Positions 1 to 8,190 of a stretch of DNA of 64,000 nt are shown in pieces. The notes beneath the pieces are model-generated. The model saw only the letters and a list, made by a program, of their open reading frames with translations, did not search any database and had not been told where the DNA came from. Each line of letters opens with the position of its first letter. Positions within the stretch are counted from its first letter, which is position 1. The stretch spans positions 1 through 64,000 of the forward strand of contig JAHDIQ010000004.1 of the NCBI GenBank assembly GCA_020630715.1. The letters run 5' to 3'. The stretch comes from Nonlabens sp. (GTDB lineage Bacteria > Bacteroidota > Bacteroidia > Flavobacteriales > Flavobacteriaceae). The position numbers and the translations under genes were made by a program.

Positions 1-56
1 TTATTCGTTATTCGTTATTCGTTATTCGTTATTCGTTATTCGTTATTCGTTATTCA
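1..56. repeat. Heptanucleotide tandem repeat (TTATTCG)n
   Basis: The unit TTATTCG is repeated almost eight times without a mismatch at the left window edge, so the array may continue beyond it. It lies downstream of the minus-strand winged-helix gene. Other 7-bp arrays occur at 468-499, 617-637 and 61014-61107. Confidence 0.9.
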
Positions 57-99
57 ATGCTCTCAACTGTCGCTCGAGGTCGCATTTGTGTTGTAATTG

Positions 100-390
100 T
101 CATCCTTTCAATAATTTCTCAAGCGCCGTAATATGTTCTTTAAAAGCAACTTTGCCTAAATCTGTTGCAATGTATTTGGTGTTTGGTTTACGACCTATAA
201 AACTTTTTTCTACACGTATATATTCATCTTTTTCTAATGCTTTAGCATGACTCGCTAGATTACCGTCAGTCACATCGAGTAACTCTTTCAGTTCTTTAAA
301 ATCGGCATGATCGTTTACTACTAGAACAGACATAATGCCTAGCCTAATACGATGATCAAATGCTTTATTTAATTTATTAATGAGACTCAT
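100..390 (-). CDS. Winged-helix DNA-binding transcriptional regulator
   Basis: A 96-residue protein made up of a single winged-helix domain of the HTH_27 (ArsR/MarR-like) type. An N-terminal helix carries RLGIMSVL, a helix-turn-helix is seen around residues 30-55 (LKELLDVTDGNLASHAKALE), and the wing is near GRKPNTKYIATDLG. Proteins of this size and type bind DNA as dimers and have no effector domain. In related genomes they often sit beside a small membrane protein, as here with the 211-residue protein encoded upstream. The start is ATG. The target genes are not visible; regulation of the neighbouring membrane protein is an inference from position. Confidence 0.8.
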   Translation of the reverse strand: MSLINKLNKAFDHRIRLGIMSVLVVNDHADFKELKELLDVTDGNLASHAKALEKDEYIRVEKSFIGRKPNTKYIATDLGKVAFKEHITALEKLLKG

Positions 391-414
391 GAGTCTGTTA
401 TTGTTTTTTATTGG

Positions 415-637
415 GCGAATTCAATCCGCTAAAGGTTGTTGCTTCAACCTTAATTTTCAAAATTCACTAACCATTAACCATTAACCATTAACCATTAACT
501 AATCGGCAGACTGAAGTCTACCGCTACGTAGTTCATTCGTCGCCTTACGGCGTTCTGTTTTTTTTGCGGAATAAATTCCGCCAAATATTGTTGCATCAAC
601 CTTAATTTTCAAAATTCATTAACCATTAACCATTAAC
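415..637. repeat. Two imperfect direct repeats with TAACCAT heptamers
   Basis: About 75-85 bp ending in TTTTCAAAATTCA plus TAACCAT heptamers is present twice (about 415-499 and 563-637). Both copies share GTTGCNTCAACCTTAATTT. The heptamer is repeated four times at 468-499 and about three times at 617-637. The second copy starts with the hairpin TGCGGAATAAATTCCGCC (565-582), which reappears twice at 61.2-61.3 kb. No gene is seen in the 249-nt gap. Confidence 0.8.
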
Positions 638-639
638 TA

Positions 640-1275
640 CTACTGATCATACTTAAAATGCATTACAGCACCATAAATGATATGACAAACCCCAAAACCT
701 AAAGCCCAAAAATACAATCCGTAACCTATGAATTGGGTGTTGATCATTCCTAAAGCGATACAAGTAATTCCTAAATACTTCACGGTTCCTATGGTATATT
801 TTGAAGCATTCACACAGGATAATCCATAAAAGATAAGCATTGCTGGTGCCACTAATCCTATCAGTTTATACTGCATTAATACGAGTACAAACAATCCACC
901 AGTCGCTAGCGGAATCAAAAAGTTGAGGACTAACCTACGCGACTGGCTGGACCAGATGTTTTGGTTGTGTTTTCTCGCTTTCTTTATCGTTAAAAAATAG
1001 GCGGTGATGATCGATAGTCCAGCAACGATTAAGGCAGTTCCTATAATAATTAATCCATGATTAGAAAGGATATCGCCAGCAGTTAACTTCTCGTAACTAA
1101 AGGTGTTGAAGTAAATCTTCTGCGTATTGATAATGTAAAAACCTACCGCGCTACCTATCAGTCCGTAGATTCCTGCCATAATTCCACTCATACCAGATAA
1201 GGAAATAAATCGCGTCGATTTATCCATGATGGTACGTATTTCTTTTAAGTCGTCTAGATACTTTTCTTTCGTCAT
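640..1275 (-). CDS. Six-helix integral membrane protein of unknown function
   Basis: A 211-residue protein with six clear hydrophobic segments (about residues 28-50, 69-95, 112-135, 137-155, 163-180 and 185-205). There are short charged loops, including a KKARKHNQN loop between helices 2 and 3. I see no catalytic motif and recognise no named family. It is encoded directly upstream of the winged-helix regulator on the same strand. The two are separated by a 249-nt repeat-rich gap, so co-transcription is possible but not shown. A paired regulator-plus-membrane-protein module is common in Flavobacteriaceae; its function is unknown. Confidence 0.7.
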   Translation of the reverse strand: MTKEKYLDDLKEIRTIMDKSTRFISLSGMSGIMAGIYGLIGSAVGFYIINTQKIYFNTFSYEKLTAGDILSNHGLIIIGTALIVAGLSIITAYFLTIKKARKHNQNIWSSQSRRLVLNFLIPLATGGLFVLVLMQYKLIGLVAPAMLIFYGLSCVNASKYTIGTVKYLGITCIALGMINTQFIGYGLYFWALGFGVCHIIYGAVMHFKYDQ

Positions 1276-1361
1276 AATAAAGTACTTTGAAATACAAAGT
1301 AAAACTATTTTAATGATATAAGCACTATATTTTGGATAAAAAAATAGGGTTGTGGTGATTC

Positions 1362-1377
1362 CGCTTTCGCGAAAGCG
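1362..1377. repeat. GCTTTCGCGAAAGC palindrome, intergenic copy
   Basis: An exact copy of the 14-bp palindrome, flanked by CC on the left and GA on the right. It lies about 20 bp before the DUF1801 gene start. Confidence 0.9.
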
Positions 1378-1399
1378 AGATAACCGCTACTTTTAAGAC

Positions 1400-1759
1400 A
1401 TGAATCCAGCCCTAGAATATATTGATCAAACTCCAGAGCCTTATCGCAGTATCCTATTGCACTTACAATTACTAGTAGAAGCAACCATTCCTAGTGCTCA
1501 ATTAAAGTATAAGTGGCGATTACCTTTTTATTATCTAGATGAAAAAACCATGTTTTGTTTTTTTAATTTTAGAAAATCCTTTGTTGATTTAGGTCTAGCT
1601 TATGGTGATCAATTATCTAATAAACATGGCGCATTAGTAGCTGGCGAAGGAAGAAAAATGATGCGATCATTGCGGTTTTATACTCTAGAAGATATCGATG
1701 ATAGAATTGTGATAGAGACCTTACAAGAGCTTTACACATTGAGATCTAAATCAGTTTAA
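1400..1759 (+). CDS. DUF1801 (YdhG-like) domain protein
   Basis: A 119-residue soluble protein of the DUF1801/YdhG type. Typical family features are an N-terminal helix pair (YIDQTPEPYRSILLHLQLL), the core KYKWRLPFYYLDEKTMFCF, and a C-terminal arginine-rich segment (GRKMMRSLRFYTLEDID). The biochemical role of the family is not established. Its TAA stop is followed immediately by the ATG of the GH25 gene, so the two are probably co-transcribed and translationally coupled. A copy of the dispersed palindrome sits just upstream. Confidence 0.8.
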   Translation: MNPALEYIDQTPEPYRSILLHLQLLVEATIPSAQLKYKWRLPFYYLDEKTMFCFFNFRKSFVDLGLAYGDQLSNKHGALVAGEGRKMMRSLRFYTLEDIDDRIVIETLQELYTLRSKSV

Positions 1760-2533
1760 ATGGCTAGAAATAGATCTAATATTTTAGGAGCATTATTGAT
1801 TTTAATACTTACCATAGTTTGCTGTGCGTACTTTTTTAAATCTGATCTTCGACGATTTTATGGTAATTATCGCAGTGCCAGAGCTTCTACGATTTACCTA
1901 GAATCCCAAATCACAAAATACGACGTGCATGGCATTGATGTTTCTCATCATCAAGGCAATATCGACTGGTCAGACGTGAAACATCCTGATAGTACTAAAC
2001 AAATTAATTTTGCTTTTATAAGAGCAAGTGTAGGACTGGATAAGGATAAAAAATTCAACCGCAACTGGATAAAAGCACGCAAGGCTGGAATAACTACCGG
2101 TGCTTATCATTACTATTGGGCAAATGTAAATAGTGCAAAACAAGCAAGTATGTTCACCTCGCAAGTGTCACTTAAAAAAGGTGATTTGCCACCAGTGCTG
2201 GATATTGAAGATACTTCTAGCGTTCAGGATAATGCATCTTTACGTAAAGGACTTAAGAATTGGATCAAAATAGTTGAAGCCCACTATGGCGTGAAACCCA
2301 TTATCTATACTGGCCAGAGCTATTTTGAAGACTATCTTGCACCAGATGATTACTTTAAAGACTATCCGCGATTATGGATAGCAAACTACAACTTTGTAGA
2401 TGAACCTGATGTGATTGATTGGGATTTTTGGCAATACAGCGATCGCATCCCTGTTAGTGGTATTGAAACTTTAGTTGATGGAAATGTGTTTAAAGGGAAT
2501 GATGTAGCTTTTAAGAATTTACTTATCCGCTAA
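1760..2533 (+). CDS. Membrane-anchored GH25 family lysozyme
   Basis: A 257-residue protein with a single N-terminal hydrophobic segment (about residues 8-27) that acts as membrane anchor or uncleaved signal. It is followed by a complete glycoside hydrolase family 25 barrel. Diagnostic motifs are GIDVSHHQGNIDW at the first strand, FAFIRASVG, GAYHYYWAN, and the acidic pair in VLDIED, which matches the family's catalytic Asp/Glu. The family hydrolyses the MurNAc-GlcNAc bond of peptidoglycan, so a periplasmic role in wall remodelling is likely. It starts directly after the DUF1801 stop. It is convergent with the peroxidase gene, whose stop codon abuts its own. Confidence 0.9.
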   Translation: MARNRSNILGALLILILTIVCCAYFFKSDLRRFYGNYRSARASTIYLESQITKYDVHGIDVSHHQGNIDWSDVKHPDSTKQINFAFIRASVGLDKDKKFNRNWIKARKAGITTGAYHYYWANVNSAKQASMFTSQVSLKKGDLPPVLDIEDTSSVQDNASLRKGLKNWIKIVEAHYGVKPIIYTGQSYFEDYLAPDDYFKDYPRLWIANYNFVDEPDVIDWDFWQYSDRIPVSGIETLVDGNVFKGNDVAFKNLLIR

Positions 2534-3706
2534 TTACTGGTTCTCAAAAGGATTACTCCATTTAGGATTTGTATAGATATCATCACCGGTTAAGGTTTGT
2601 AAAAAATTAATGAGCGCTTGTTTGTCACTATTACTTAATTGTAACTGTTGTCCTATAGGACCATTAGGTCCAACACTTTGAAATAATAACGGATCTAATA
2701 GTTGTTGATTAGTCATATCAATATCGTTATAATGTTCTATCATTTCCATTAGTGAAGTGAATGAGCCGTTATGCATCATAGGTCCATTAAGGTTGCCACT
2801 AGGATTTTGTAAATCTCTTAAACTTGGTGAACGAGTGTTGGCGTGATCAAAAATATTTGGATCAGCAATTGTTGCGATTACTCCATTATTGTGTATATCA
2901 TCCTTTATAGCAAATTCTGGCGGTACATGACAACTTACACATCCCGCGCCGCCATTTTGTGGAGTTGTAGTAAAAAGAAATTTGCCTCGATTTTCCGACA
3001 TACTAAAATTAGGAAATGCAGGTCCAGGATCTCCAGTAAGTATCAGTCCTTGATCATATTTTGAGTCAAAAGATTGTATACTTAAAACAAATTGAGATAG
3101 TGTTTCTTGTAGTCTTTCTTCATTTATGGAAGTGTCTCCATATACATGATTAAATAGAATTCGATAATAATCGATTTCAGATAATTTAGTAAGTAAATCG
3201 TCAAAAGTAGGTGCTCCTTGTTCACCACTAAATCCCATTTCTGTGTGATCTTTTATGGGCTGGGTAACTTGACCTTCTAGTGAATTTACACGCTCATTCC
3301 AGAAGAAATTATTTCCAGGATGGAATCCTACGTTAACTAACCTCATACTGTGCCTACCGGTCACGCCGTTAACTCCTATACTGGCAATAGAATTATCACT
3401 AAAAGCAAGTTCCTGCTGGTGACAACTGGCGCAAGAGATAGAATTATCTGTAGATAGTTGTTTATCATAAAATAATACGCGTCCCAGTAATGCTTTTTTA
3501 TCCTCAATAGCATTCCCTTTATTTGAGAATCTAATATATGATGGAATGTTTTGATTGTTATAGGTCTCTGGAGAGCTTAAGTTGATATTATTACCAAAAA
3601 CACTTTCTAGTATAGCTTCGTCTGTAGGTTGATATTCATCTTGATTATTTTGACAAGAAAATAGTAGTAGAGCAAGAGCGATGAATGAAATGAACGGATA
3701 TTTCAT
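2534..3706 (-). CDS. Di-heme cytochrome c peroxidase family lipoprotein
   Basis: A 390-residue protein with a lipoprotein signal (LALLLFSCQNN) and two heme-binding CxxCH motifs, CASCH near residue 95 and CVSCH near residue 255. This is the organisation of the CcpA/MauG family. The bacterial enzymes reduce H2O2 using c-type cytochrome electrons in the periplasm; some relatives oxidise proteins or other substrates. Conserved surroundings such as LLGRVLFYDKQLS, MHNGSFTSLMEMIEHYN and the C-terminal ALINFLQTLTGDD support the assignment. It stands alone and is convergent with the GH25 gene with no gap. The specific electron donor cannot be told from sequence. Confidence 0.9.
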   Translation of the reverse strand: MKYPFISFIALALLLFSCQNNQDEYQPTDEAILESVFGNNINLSSPETYNNQNIPSYIRFSNKGNAIEDKKALLGRVLFYDKQLSTDNSISCASCHQQELAFSDNSIASIGVNGVTGRHSMRLVNVGFHPGNNFFWNERVNSLEGQVTQPIKDHTEMGFSGEQGAPTFDDLLTKLSEIDYYRILFNHVYGDTSINEERLQETLSQFVLSIQSFDSKYDQGLILTGDPGPAFPNFSMSENRGKFLFTTTPQNGGAGCVSCHVPPEFAIKDDIHNNGVIATIADPNIFDHANTRSPSLRDLQNPSGNLNGPMMHNGSFTSLMEMIEHYNDIDMTNQQLLDPLLFQSVGPNGPIGQQLQLSNSDKQALINFLQTLTGDDIYTNPKWSNPFENQ

Positions 3707-3816
3707 AAAGAATTTTATCTATCAGACTAATTATACAGTGGTAAGTTTAAAGTTACATATTCAATAATTTATAATCGTCTGTTTTCTATAAAATTTAAAA
3801 ACACATTGTTTGATAA

Positions 3817-4635
3817 TTAGAACGATTTTATAGTTTTTCTAATAGTCACTAGACGCGATAATAGGCCTTCTAGATATTGAAGATCTAACATATTTGCACC
3901 ATCACTTTTTGCATTTGCAGGATCAAAATGAGTTTCAATAAACAATCCATCCACATCATTTACGATTCCTGCACGTGCTATGGTTTCAATCATATCTGGT
4001 CTTCCACCTGTAACACCGCTGGATTGATTAGGCTGTTGTAAACTATGTGTTACGTCCAAAACCGTAGGTGCAAATTGCTTCATCGTAGGAATACCTCTAA
4101 AATCCACAATCATATCCTGATAACCGAACATCGTTCCACGATCTGTGATCCATGCCTTATCACTACCAGAATCTTTGACCTTTTGCACTGCGTGTTGCAT
4201 CGCTTCTGGTGACATGAATTGGCCTTTTTTAAGATTCACCACTTTACCAGTTTGAGCAGCAGCAACCACTAGATCTGTTTGTCTTACAAGAAATGCAGGT
4301 ATTTGAAGCACATCTACATATGCTGCTGCCTTTGCAGCATCACTTACCTCATGAATATCTGTTACGGTAGGAACCTTGAAAGTTTCTGATACTTTACGCA
4401 GTATTTTAAGTGCTTTTTCATCACCTATACCAGTGAAACTATCGATACGACTGCGATTAGCTTTTTTAAAACTACCTTTAAAAACATAAGGAATCTTTAG
4501 ATCATCTGTGATGCGTACTACTCGTTCTGCAATGCGTAGTGCCATTTCTTCACTTTCAATGGCGCATGGTCCTGCAAGCAGGAAAAAGTTATCAGAATTG
4601 GTATGTTTAAGTTGAGGTATTTGTGATAAATCCAT
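3817..4635 (-). CDS. kdsA: 3-deoxy-8-phosphooctulonate synthase (KDO-8-P synthase)
   Basis: A 272-residue enzyme that condenses phosphoenolpyruvate with arabinose-5-phosphate to form KDO-8-phosphate for the lipopolysaccharide inner core. Family motifs are all present: LLAGPCAIESEE at the N-terminus, FKGSFKKANRSR, TDIHE, LQIPAFLVRQTDL, LKKGQFMSPEAM and the C-terminal ETHFDPANAKSDGANML. Length is normal for the family. It is the last gene of a minus-strand run beginning with the metallo-beta-lactamase/rhodanese gene, only 9 nt behind the preceding rhodanese stop. It is therefore probably transcribed with sulfur-metabolism genes, which has no obvious functional logic. Confidence 0.95.
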   Translation of the reverse strand: MDLSQIPQLKHTNSDNFFLLAGPCAIESEEMALRIAERVVRITDDLKIPYVFKGSFKKANRSRIDSFTGIGDEKALKILRKVSETFKVPTVTDIHEVSDAAKAAAYVDVLQIPAFLVRQTDLVVAAAQTGKVVNLKKGQFMSPEAMQHAVQKVKDSGSDKAWITDRGTMFGYQDMIVDFRGIPTMKQFAPTVLDVTHSLQQPNQSSGVTGGRPDMIETIARAGIVNDVDGLFIETHFDPANAKSDGANMLDLQYLEGLLSRLVTIRKTIKSF

Positions 4636-4644
4636 GTAGAATTT

Positions 4645-5049
4645 CTATTCTTCTTTTAATACTATTTTACGACCACTAGCTTCCCAGCTGCTTAATCCAC
4701 CATCGAGGTCGTAGATTTTTTTAAATCCTTTTTCTTCTAGGATTTTAGCACATTCTGCGCTTTGACCACCTCGGTTGCAGTAAACCATTACAGGTTGATC
4801 ATTATCTAATGTCGCGATTAGATCTTCCAAGTTTTCACTTTCTACTGGAATATTGATTGCGTTTGCGATATGCCCAGCTTCAAATTGTTGTGCAGACCTC
4901 ACATCTACCAGAACAGCTTCCTCGGCATCTAGCAAGGTTGCCGCTTCATCCGGATTAATGATTTGGATAGATCCTGCTTTTGCTTCAAAACAGCTATTTA
5001 AGCTAAAAATGCTTACCAATAGCAAACAAAGAAATAAGATTTTTTTCAT
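4645..5049 (-). CDS. Rhodanese-domain lipoprotein
   Basis: I place the start at the ATG giving MKKILFLCLL rather than the ORF-track start. This yields a lipoprotein signal peptide (lipobox LNSC) and removes an overlap with the upstream gene. The mature part is a single rhodanese domain with AVLVDVRSAQQFEAGHI and the active-site loop VYCNRGGQSAECA, whose Cys carries the persulfide in this family. It would act in the periplasm on sulfur transfer. It is the third gene of the MBL-rhodanese-rhodanese-kdsA run. Confidence 0.85.
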   Translation of the reverse strand: MKKILFLCLLLVSIFSLNSCFEAKAGSIQIINPDEAATLLDAEEAVLVDVRSAQQFEAGHIANAINIPVESENLEDLIATLDNDQPVMVYCNRGGQSAECAKILEEKGFKKIYDLDGGLSSWEASGRKIVLKEE

Positions 5050-5051
5050 GG

Positions 5052-5366
5052 TTATGGTTGTGTTGTATCGCCGTCCCATTCAGAGAATCCACCTAATAAA
5101 TTATAAGTGGTTTCAAATCCCATCTGGTTCATGATCTGGCATGCCTGACCACTGCGCCCACCAGAGCGGCAATAGATATAATAGTTTTTTGATTTGTCTA
5201 GTTGTTCTAGAGCAGCCATCATTTCTTGAGGCTTAAAAATATCGTGATGCAATGCATTAGGTATCATACCTTCTGCCACTTCATCATCTGTACGTACATC
5301 AATGATTACAGCGTTGTCGTCTTGCGCTGTAAGTGATTTCCATTCTTCTTTTGTGATATCTTTCAT
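5052..5366 (-). CDS. Single-domain rhodanese-like sulfurtransferase
   Basis: A 104-residue cytoplasmic rhodanese domain without signal peptide. It has AVIIDVRTDDEVAEG and the active-site loop YCRSGGRSGQACQ, so the catalytic Cys is present. It lies 1 nt downstream of the MBL-rhodanese fusion gene and 2 nt upstream of the lipoprotein rhodanese. This arrangement puts one cytoplasmic and one envelope sulfurtransferase next to a presumed persulfide-processing enzyme. Confidence 0.88.
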   Translation of the reverse strand: MKDITKEEWKSLTAQDDNAVIIDVRTDDEVAEGMIPNALHHDIFKPQEMMAALEQLDKSKNYYIYCRSGGRSGQACQIMNQMGFETTYNLLGGFSEWDGDTTQP

Positions 5367-5367
5367 A

Positions 5368-6783
5368 TTATAAAGTACAAGAGGCTGTTTCTACAATTTT
5401 TTGCGAGCCTAAGTTAGTCTTTTTTATCGCACCAAAACCACCTTCTACATTGGTCATGTTAGAAATTCCATTTGCCACTGCTATACTAGCAAAAATAACA
5501 GATCGATATCCACCAGCACAATGTACATGATAAGATTGTGATGCGTCTAATTCTTTAACAATCTCATGAACATCATCCAGCGGATGCATAGGAACATCTT
5601 CTAGATGTGCTTTTTCATATTCACCAGTTTTACGAGCGTCAATAGGGTTAGTAACCATTCCGTTTTGTAAACCATCTACAAATTCTTGAGCAGTTACATT
5701 TTGAATCCTTTGTGTTTTATATCCAGCGGCTTTCCAGTTTTCCATGCCACCATCTAGATAGCCTAATGAATTATCATATCCTACACGAGCCAGTCTAGTC
5801 ACTGTTTCTTCCTCACGACCTTGTGGTGCGACAAAAATAATTTTCTGATCGATGTCTTCTATTAAAGCACCTACCCATGGAGCAAACTGTCCATCCAGAC
5901 CTATAAACCACGATCCTGGAATACTTTCTTTAGTATACTCTTGCGCACTGCGCACATCTAGTACTAGGTAGTCAGGATCATCTGCTAGTGCTTTAAAACT
6001 TTTTGCATTCATAGCAGTGTTTCCACGACGTAAAATCTCGTCTATGCTAGAATTCACACCTTTATTCATCCATACATTTTTAGGAAAATAGGCTGGTGGT
6101 GGCGCGATACCAGAAGTAATTTCTTTGATAAAATCTTCTTTACTCAAATCACTGGCGAGCGCATAATTTGTTTTTTTCTGATTTCCCAAAGTGTCATAGG
6201 TTTCTTTACTCATGTTTTTACCGCATGCACTTCCTGCGCCATGTGCTGGATATACGGTAATATCATCTGGTAAAGGCATGATCTCGTTGCGTAAAGAGTC
6301 GTATAGATGTGCGGCTAGATCTTCTTGCGACATATCTGATTTTACTGCTAGATCTGGTCTTCCTACATCGCCTATAAATAAGGTGTCTCCTGTAAAAATA
6401 GCTTTCTCGTCACCGTTTTCATCTTGCAATAAGTAGCAGGATGATTCCATAGTATGACCTGGCGTGTGCAATAGGGTAAAGGTGAGATTTCCTACCTCAA
6501 ACTGTTGTTTGTGTTTCGCTTTCGCGAAAGCGTAACTAGTCACAGCATTAGGACCTAAAACGATCGTTGCACCAGTTTTATCTGCTAGATCAACGTGTCC
6601 ACTCACAAAATCTGCATGAAAGTGAGTTAGGAAAACGTATTTAATAGTGGCATTATCTGCAGCAGCACGATCTATATATTGTTGTACCTCGCGCAAGGGA
6701 TCAATAATCACAGCCTCACCAGCCGAAGCTATATAATAAGCACCTTGCGCCAGACATTTTGTATAATGTTGTTCTAAAACCAT
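5368..6783 (-). CDS. MBL-fold persulfide dioxygenase-like protein with two rhodanese domains
   Basis: About 471 residues. The N-terminal half is a metallo-beta-lactamase fold of the ETHE1/persulfide dioxygenase type, with metal motif THFHADFVSGH, HTPGHTMES and GDTLFIGDVGRPDL. Two rhodanese domains follow. In the first, the loop at the active-site position reads VAPQGREEE and has no Cys, so it is probably inactive. The second has HCAGGYRS with the Cys. I prefer MVLEQHYTKC as start because a -7 element (TATTTTTG, 6800-6807) lies inside the longer ORF-track version. MGMVLE at 6789 is possible. An exact GCTTTCGCGAAAGC palindrome lies in frame and encodes AFAKAK. Likely role: persulfide oxidation or sulfide detoxification. 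Confidence 0.88.
   Translation of the reverse strand: MVLEQHYTKCLAQGAYYIASAGEAVIIDPLREVQQYIDRAAADNATIKYVFLTHFHADFVSGHVDLADKTGATIVLGPNAVTSYAFAKAKHKQQFEVGNLTFTLLHTPGHTMESSCYLLQDENGDEKAIFTGDTLFIGDVGRPDLAVKSDMSQEDLAAHLYDSLRNEIMPLPDDITVYPAHGAGSACGKNMSKETYDTLGNQKKTNYALASDLSKEDFIKEITSGIAPPPAYFPKNVWMNKGVNSSIDEILRRGNTAMNAKSFKALADDPDYLVLDVRSAQEYTKESIPGSWFIGLDGQFAPWVGALIEDIDQKIIFVAPQGREEETVTRLARVGYDNSLGYLDGGMENWKAAGYKTQRIQNVTAQEFVDGLQNGMVTNPIDARKTGEYEKAHLEDVPMHPLDDVHEIVKELDASQSYHVHCAGGYRSVIFASIAVANGISNMTNVEGGFGAIKKTNLGSQKIVETASCTL
6517..6532. repeat. GCTTTCGCGAAAGC palindrome inside the MBL/rhodanese gene
   Basis: An exact copy within the MBL domain, encoding AFAKAK on the minus strand between conserved segments. 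Confidence 0.9.
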
Positions 6784-6799
6784 TCCCATAAACTTTGTG

Positions 6800-6807
6800 C
6801 AAAAATA
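6800..6807 (-). promoter_or_regulatory. Bacteroidota -7 element of the MBL/rhodanese operon
   Basis: TATTTTTG matches TAnnTTTG and ends 17 nt before the chosen ATG. It lies within the longer ORF-track reading frame, which argues against that longer start. Confidence 0.65.
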
Positions 6808-6821
6808 CAATTTTGCTAAGC

Positions 6822-6857
6822 TTTAAAACAGAAAACCCTATGCGTAAACATAGGGTT
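6822..6857 (-). terminator. Intrinsic terminator after the thioredoxin-like gene
   Basis: The stem AACCCTATG/CATAGGGTT with a 6-nt loop is followed on the minus strand by TTTTCTGTTTT. It ends the 7588/6882 gene pair and insulates the MBL operon. Confidence 0.75.
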
Positions 6858-6881
6858 GCTATAAGAAAAATTGATAGTTGC

Positions 6882-7577
6882 TTAAGCTTTGATAGAACAG
6901 CCTATGGCTACCGTTTTGGTTTGTTTGATAGGTTCATTTGCAATAAGCGCATTTACGGCATCACGTAAATAGTCATTCTTAATTGCGTTAGCATCCTTAT
7001 GATTATCGTCTATGGCGCCTATGTATTTCACTACATTATTACCTTCTTCTTTTTTTAACAAATAGACATGAGGTGTTTTTGTAGCTCCGTATTGTGGATA
7101 TATTTTTTGACCAGCGTCAAATAAATACGGGAATGTAAAACCTTTCTCGCCAGCACGTTTTTTCATGTTTTCAAAACTATCCTCTGCATACGATTCAGGA
7201 TTGTTAGGATTGATAGCGATAACTGGATATCCTTGTGTTTTAAATTCTTTATCCAGTGCGATGATGCGGTCTTCATAGGCTACAGAATAAGGACAGTGGT
7301 TGCAGGTGAAGATCACGATATATCCATCTGCATCTGGGAAATCTCTTAAAGAAACCATAGAATCATCAATGTTCTTTAATCTAAAGTCTGTTGCAATGTC
7401 ACCTATGTCGTAACCTTTTGATTTAACAGGTGGTTTTATGGCTGTTGTGTTCGTGCTAGATTCTTGATCACTAAAGCTTTCACTTTCAGTGTTTTCTACA
7501 TTAGTGTAAGCCATAACGCCTATTACGACTGCTAGACCAAATATGGCTACTGTGGTTAATATTTTAAGAGTTTTCAT
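6882..7577 (-). CDS. Membrane-anchored thioredoxin/redoxin family protein
   Basis: A 231-residue protein with an N-terminal membrane segment (about residues 8-25), a short linker, and a redoxin (AhpC/TSA-like) domain. The domain includes FRLKNIDDSMVSLRDF and the CxxC site TCNHCPYS. This matches the family of thioredoxin-like proteins in which the peroxidase-type Cys pair is CNHC. Facing the periplasm it would reduce or exchange disulfides; the substrate is unknown. It is 10 nt downstream of the TlpA-like gene, so the two form a small redox operon ending in a clear terminator. Confidence 0.85.
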   Translation of the reverse strand: MKTLKILTTVAIFGLAVVIGVMAYTNVENTESESFSDQESSTNTTAIKPPVKSKGYDIGDIATDFRLKNIDDSMVSLRDFPDADGYIVIFTCNHCPYSVAYEDRIIALDKEFKTQGYPVIAINPNNPESYAEDSFENMKKRAGEKGFTFPYLFDAGQKIYPQYGATKTPHVYLLKKEEGNNVVKYIGAIDDNHKDANAIKNDYLRDAVNALIANEPIKQTKTVAIGCSIKA

Positions 7578-7587
7578 AATATGTTAT

Positions 7588-8073
7588 TTACAAAAAAGGT
7601 TCTATGGCATCTTCTAACTCGTCATAAGTAAATGACTGATTATAAAATCGTTTATCTGTTTTATTCTTAATTAAGGTTACTGGAATCGCTCCATCCCAGT
7701 GCGCATCTACCAGCGGAATCCATTCTGCTGCATAAGGATGCGTCATTAATTTTACCTGTGATTGAATCTCATTAGTAGCTAGAAAAGGATTTACTAGTTG
7801 TTCTAGATTTTCCTCATCATCTAGTGAGATTAAAATCACCTCTACATCATCACCATATTGCGCCTGTAATTTCTCAAAGGCAGGCAATTCTTCCACGCAA
7901 GGTTTACACCAAGTCGCCCAGAAGTTGATTACCTGTACTTTATCGCCACTGTTACTAGTGGTAATTTTAGTAAATTCTTCTAGGTCAATTAGCTGCGCTG
8001 TTTGTGGAACAGGCTTTTCACAAGCTGTAACTACAAACAATAACGATATCAAGATAATCAGACGTTTCATCAT
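7588..8073 (-). CDS. TlpA/ResA-like thioredoxin-fold lipoprotein
   Basis: A 161-residue protein with lipoprotein signal (FVVTACEKP) and a thioredoxin-fold domain with the active site FWATWCKPCVEELP. The family keeps cysteines reduced in the envelope, for example apocytochrome c heme sites. A link to the di-heme peroxidase nearby is possible but unproven. There are two adjacent ATGs (8073 and 8070). A -7 element (8076-8083) sits immediately upstream, so the transcript would be leaderless or nearly so. Confidence 0.88.
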   Translation of the reverse strand: MMKRLIILISLLFVVTACEKPVPQTAQLIDLEEFTKITTSNSGDKVQVINFWATWCKPCVEELPAFEKLQAQYGDDVEVILISLDDEENLEQLVNPFLATNEIQSQVKLMTHPYAAEWIPLVDAHWDGAIPVTLIKNKTDKRFYNQSFTYDELEDAIEPFL

Positions 8074-8075
8074 TG

Positions 8076-8083
8076 CAAAAATA
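8076..8083 (-). promoter_or_regulatory. -7 element immediately before the TlpA-like start codon
   Basis: TATTTTTG ends 3-6 nt before the two candidate ATGs, against about 20 nt at most other genes here. This predicts a leaderless mRNA or a still later start. Confidence 0.5.
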
Positions 8084-8190
8084 TTGAAGCCACTAAGGAA
8101 TCAATATTTTTTAACGACAATTAGTAGTGTGTTGTTAAAATGTCTTAAGTAATCGTTTAATTGTGAGCTAATTTCCTTAAAAATTAACAG

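Noticed and set aside
1-637. Heptamer arrays considered as a CRISPR array
   Set aside because: Unit is 7 bp without spacers; no cas genes in the window.
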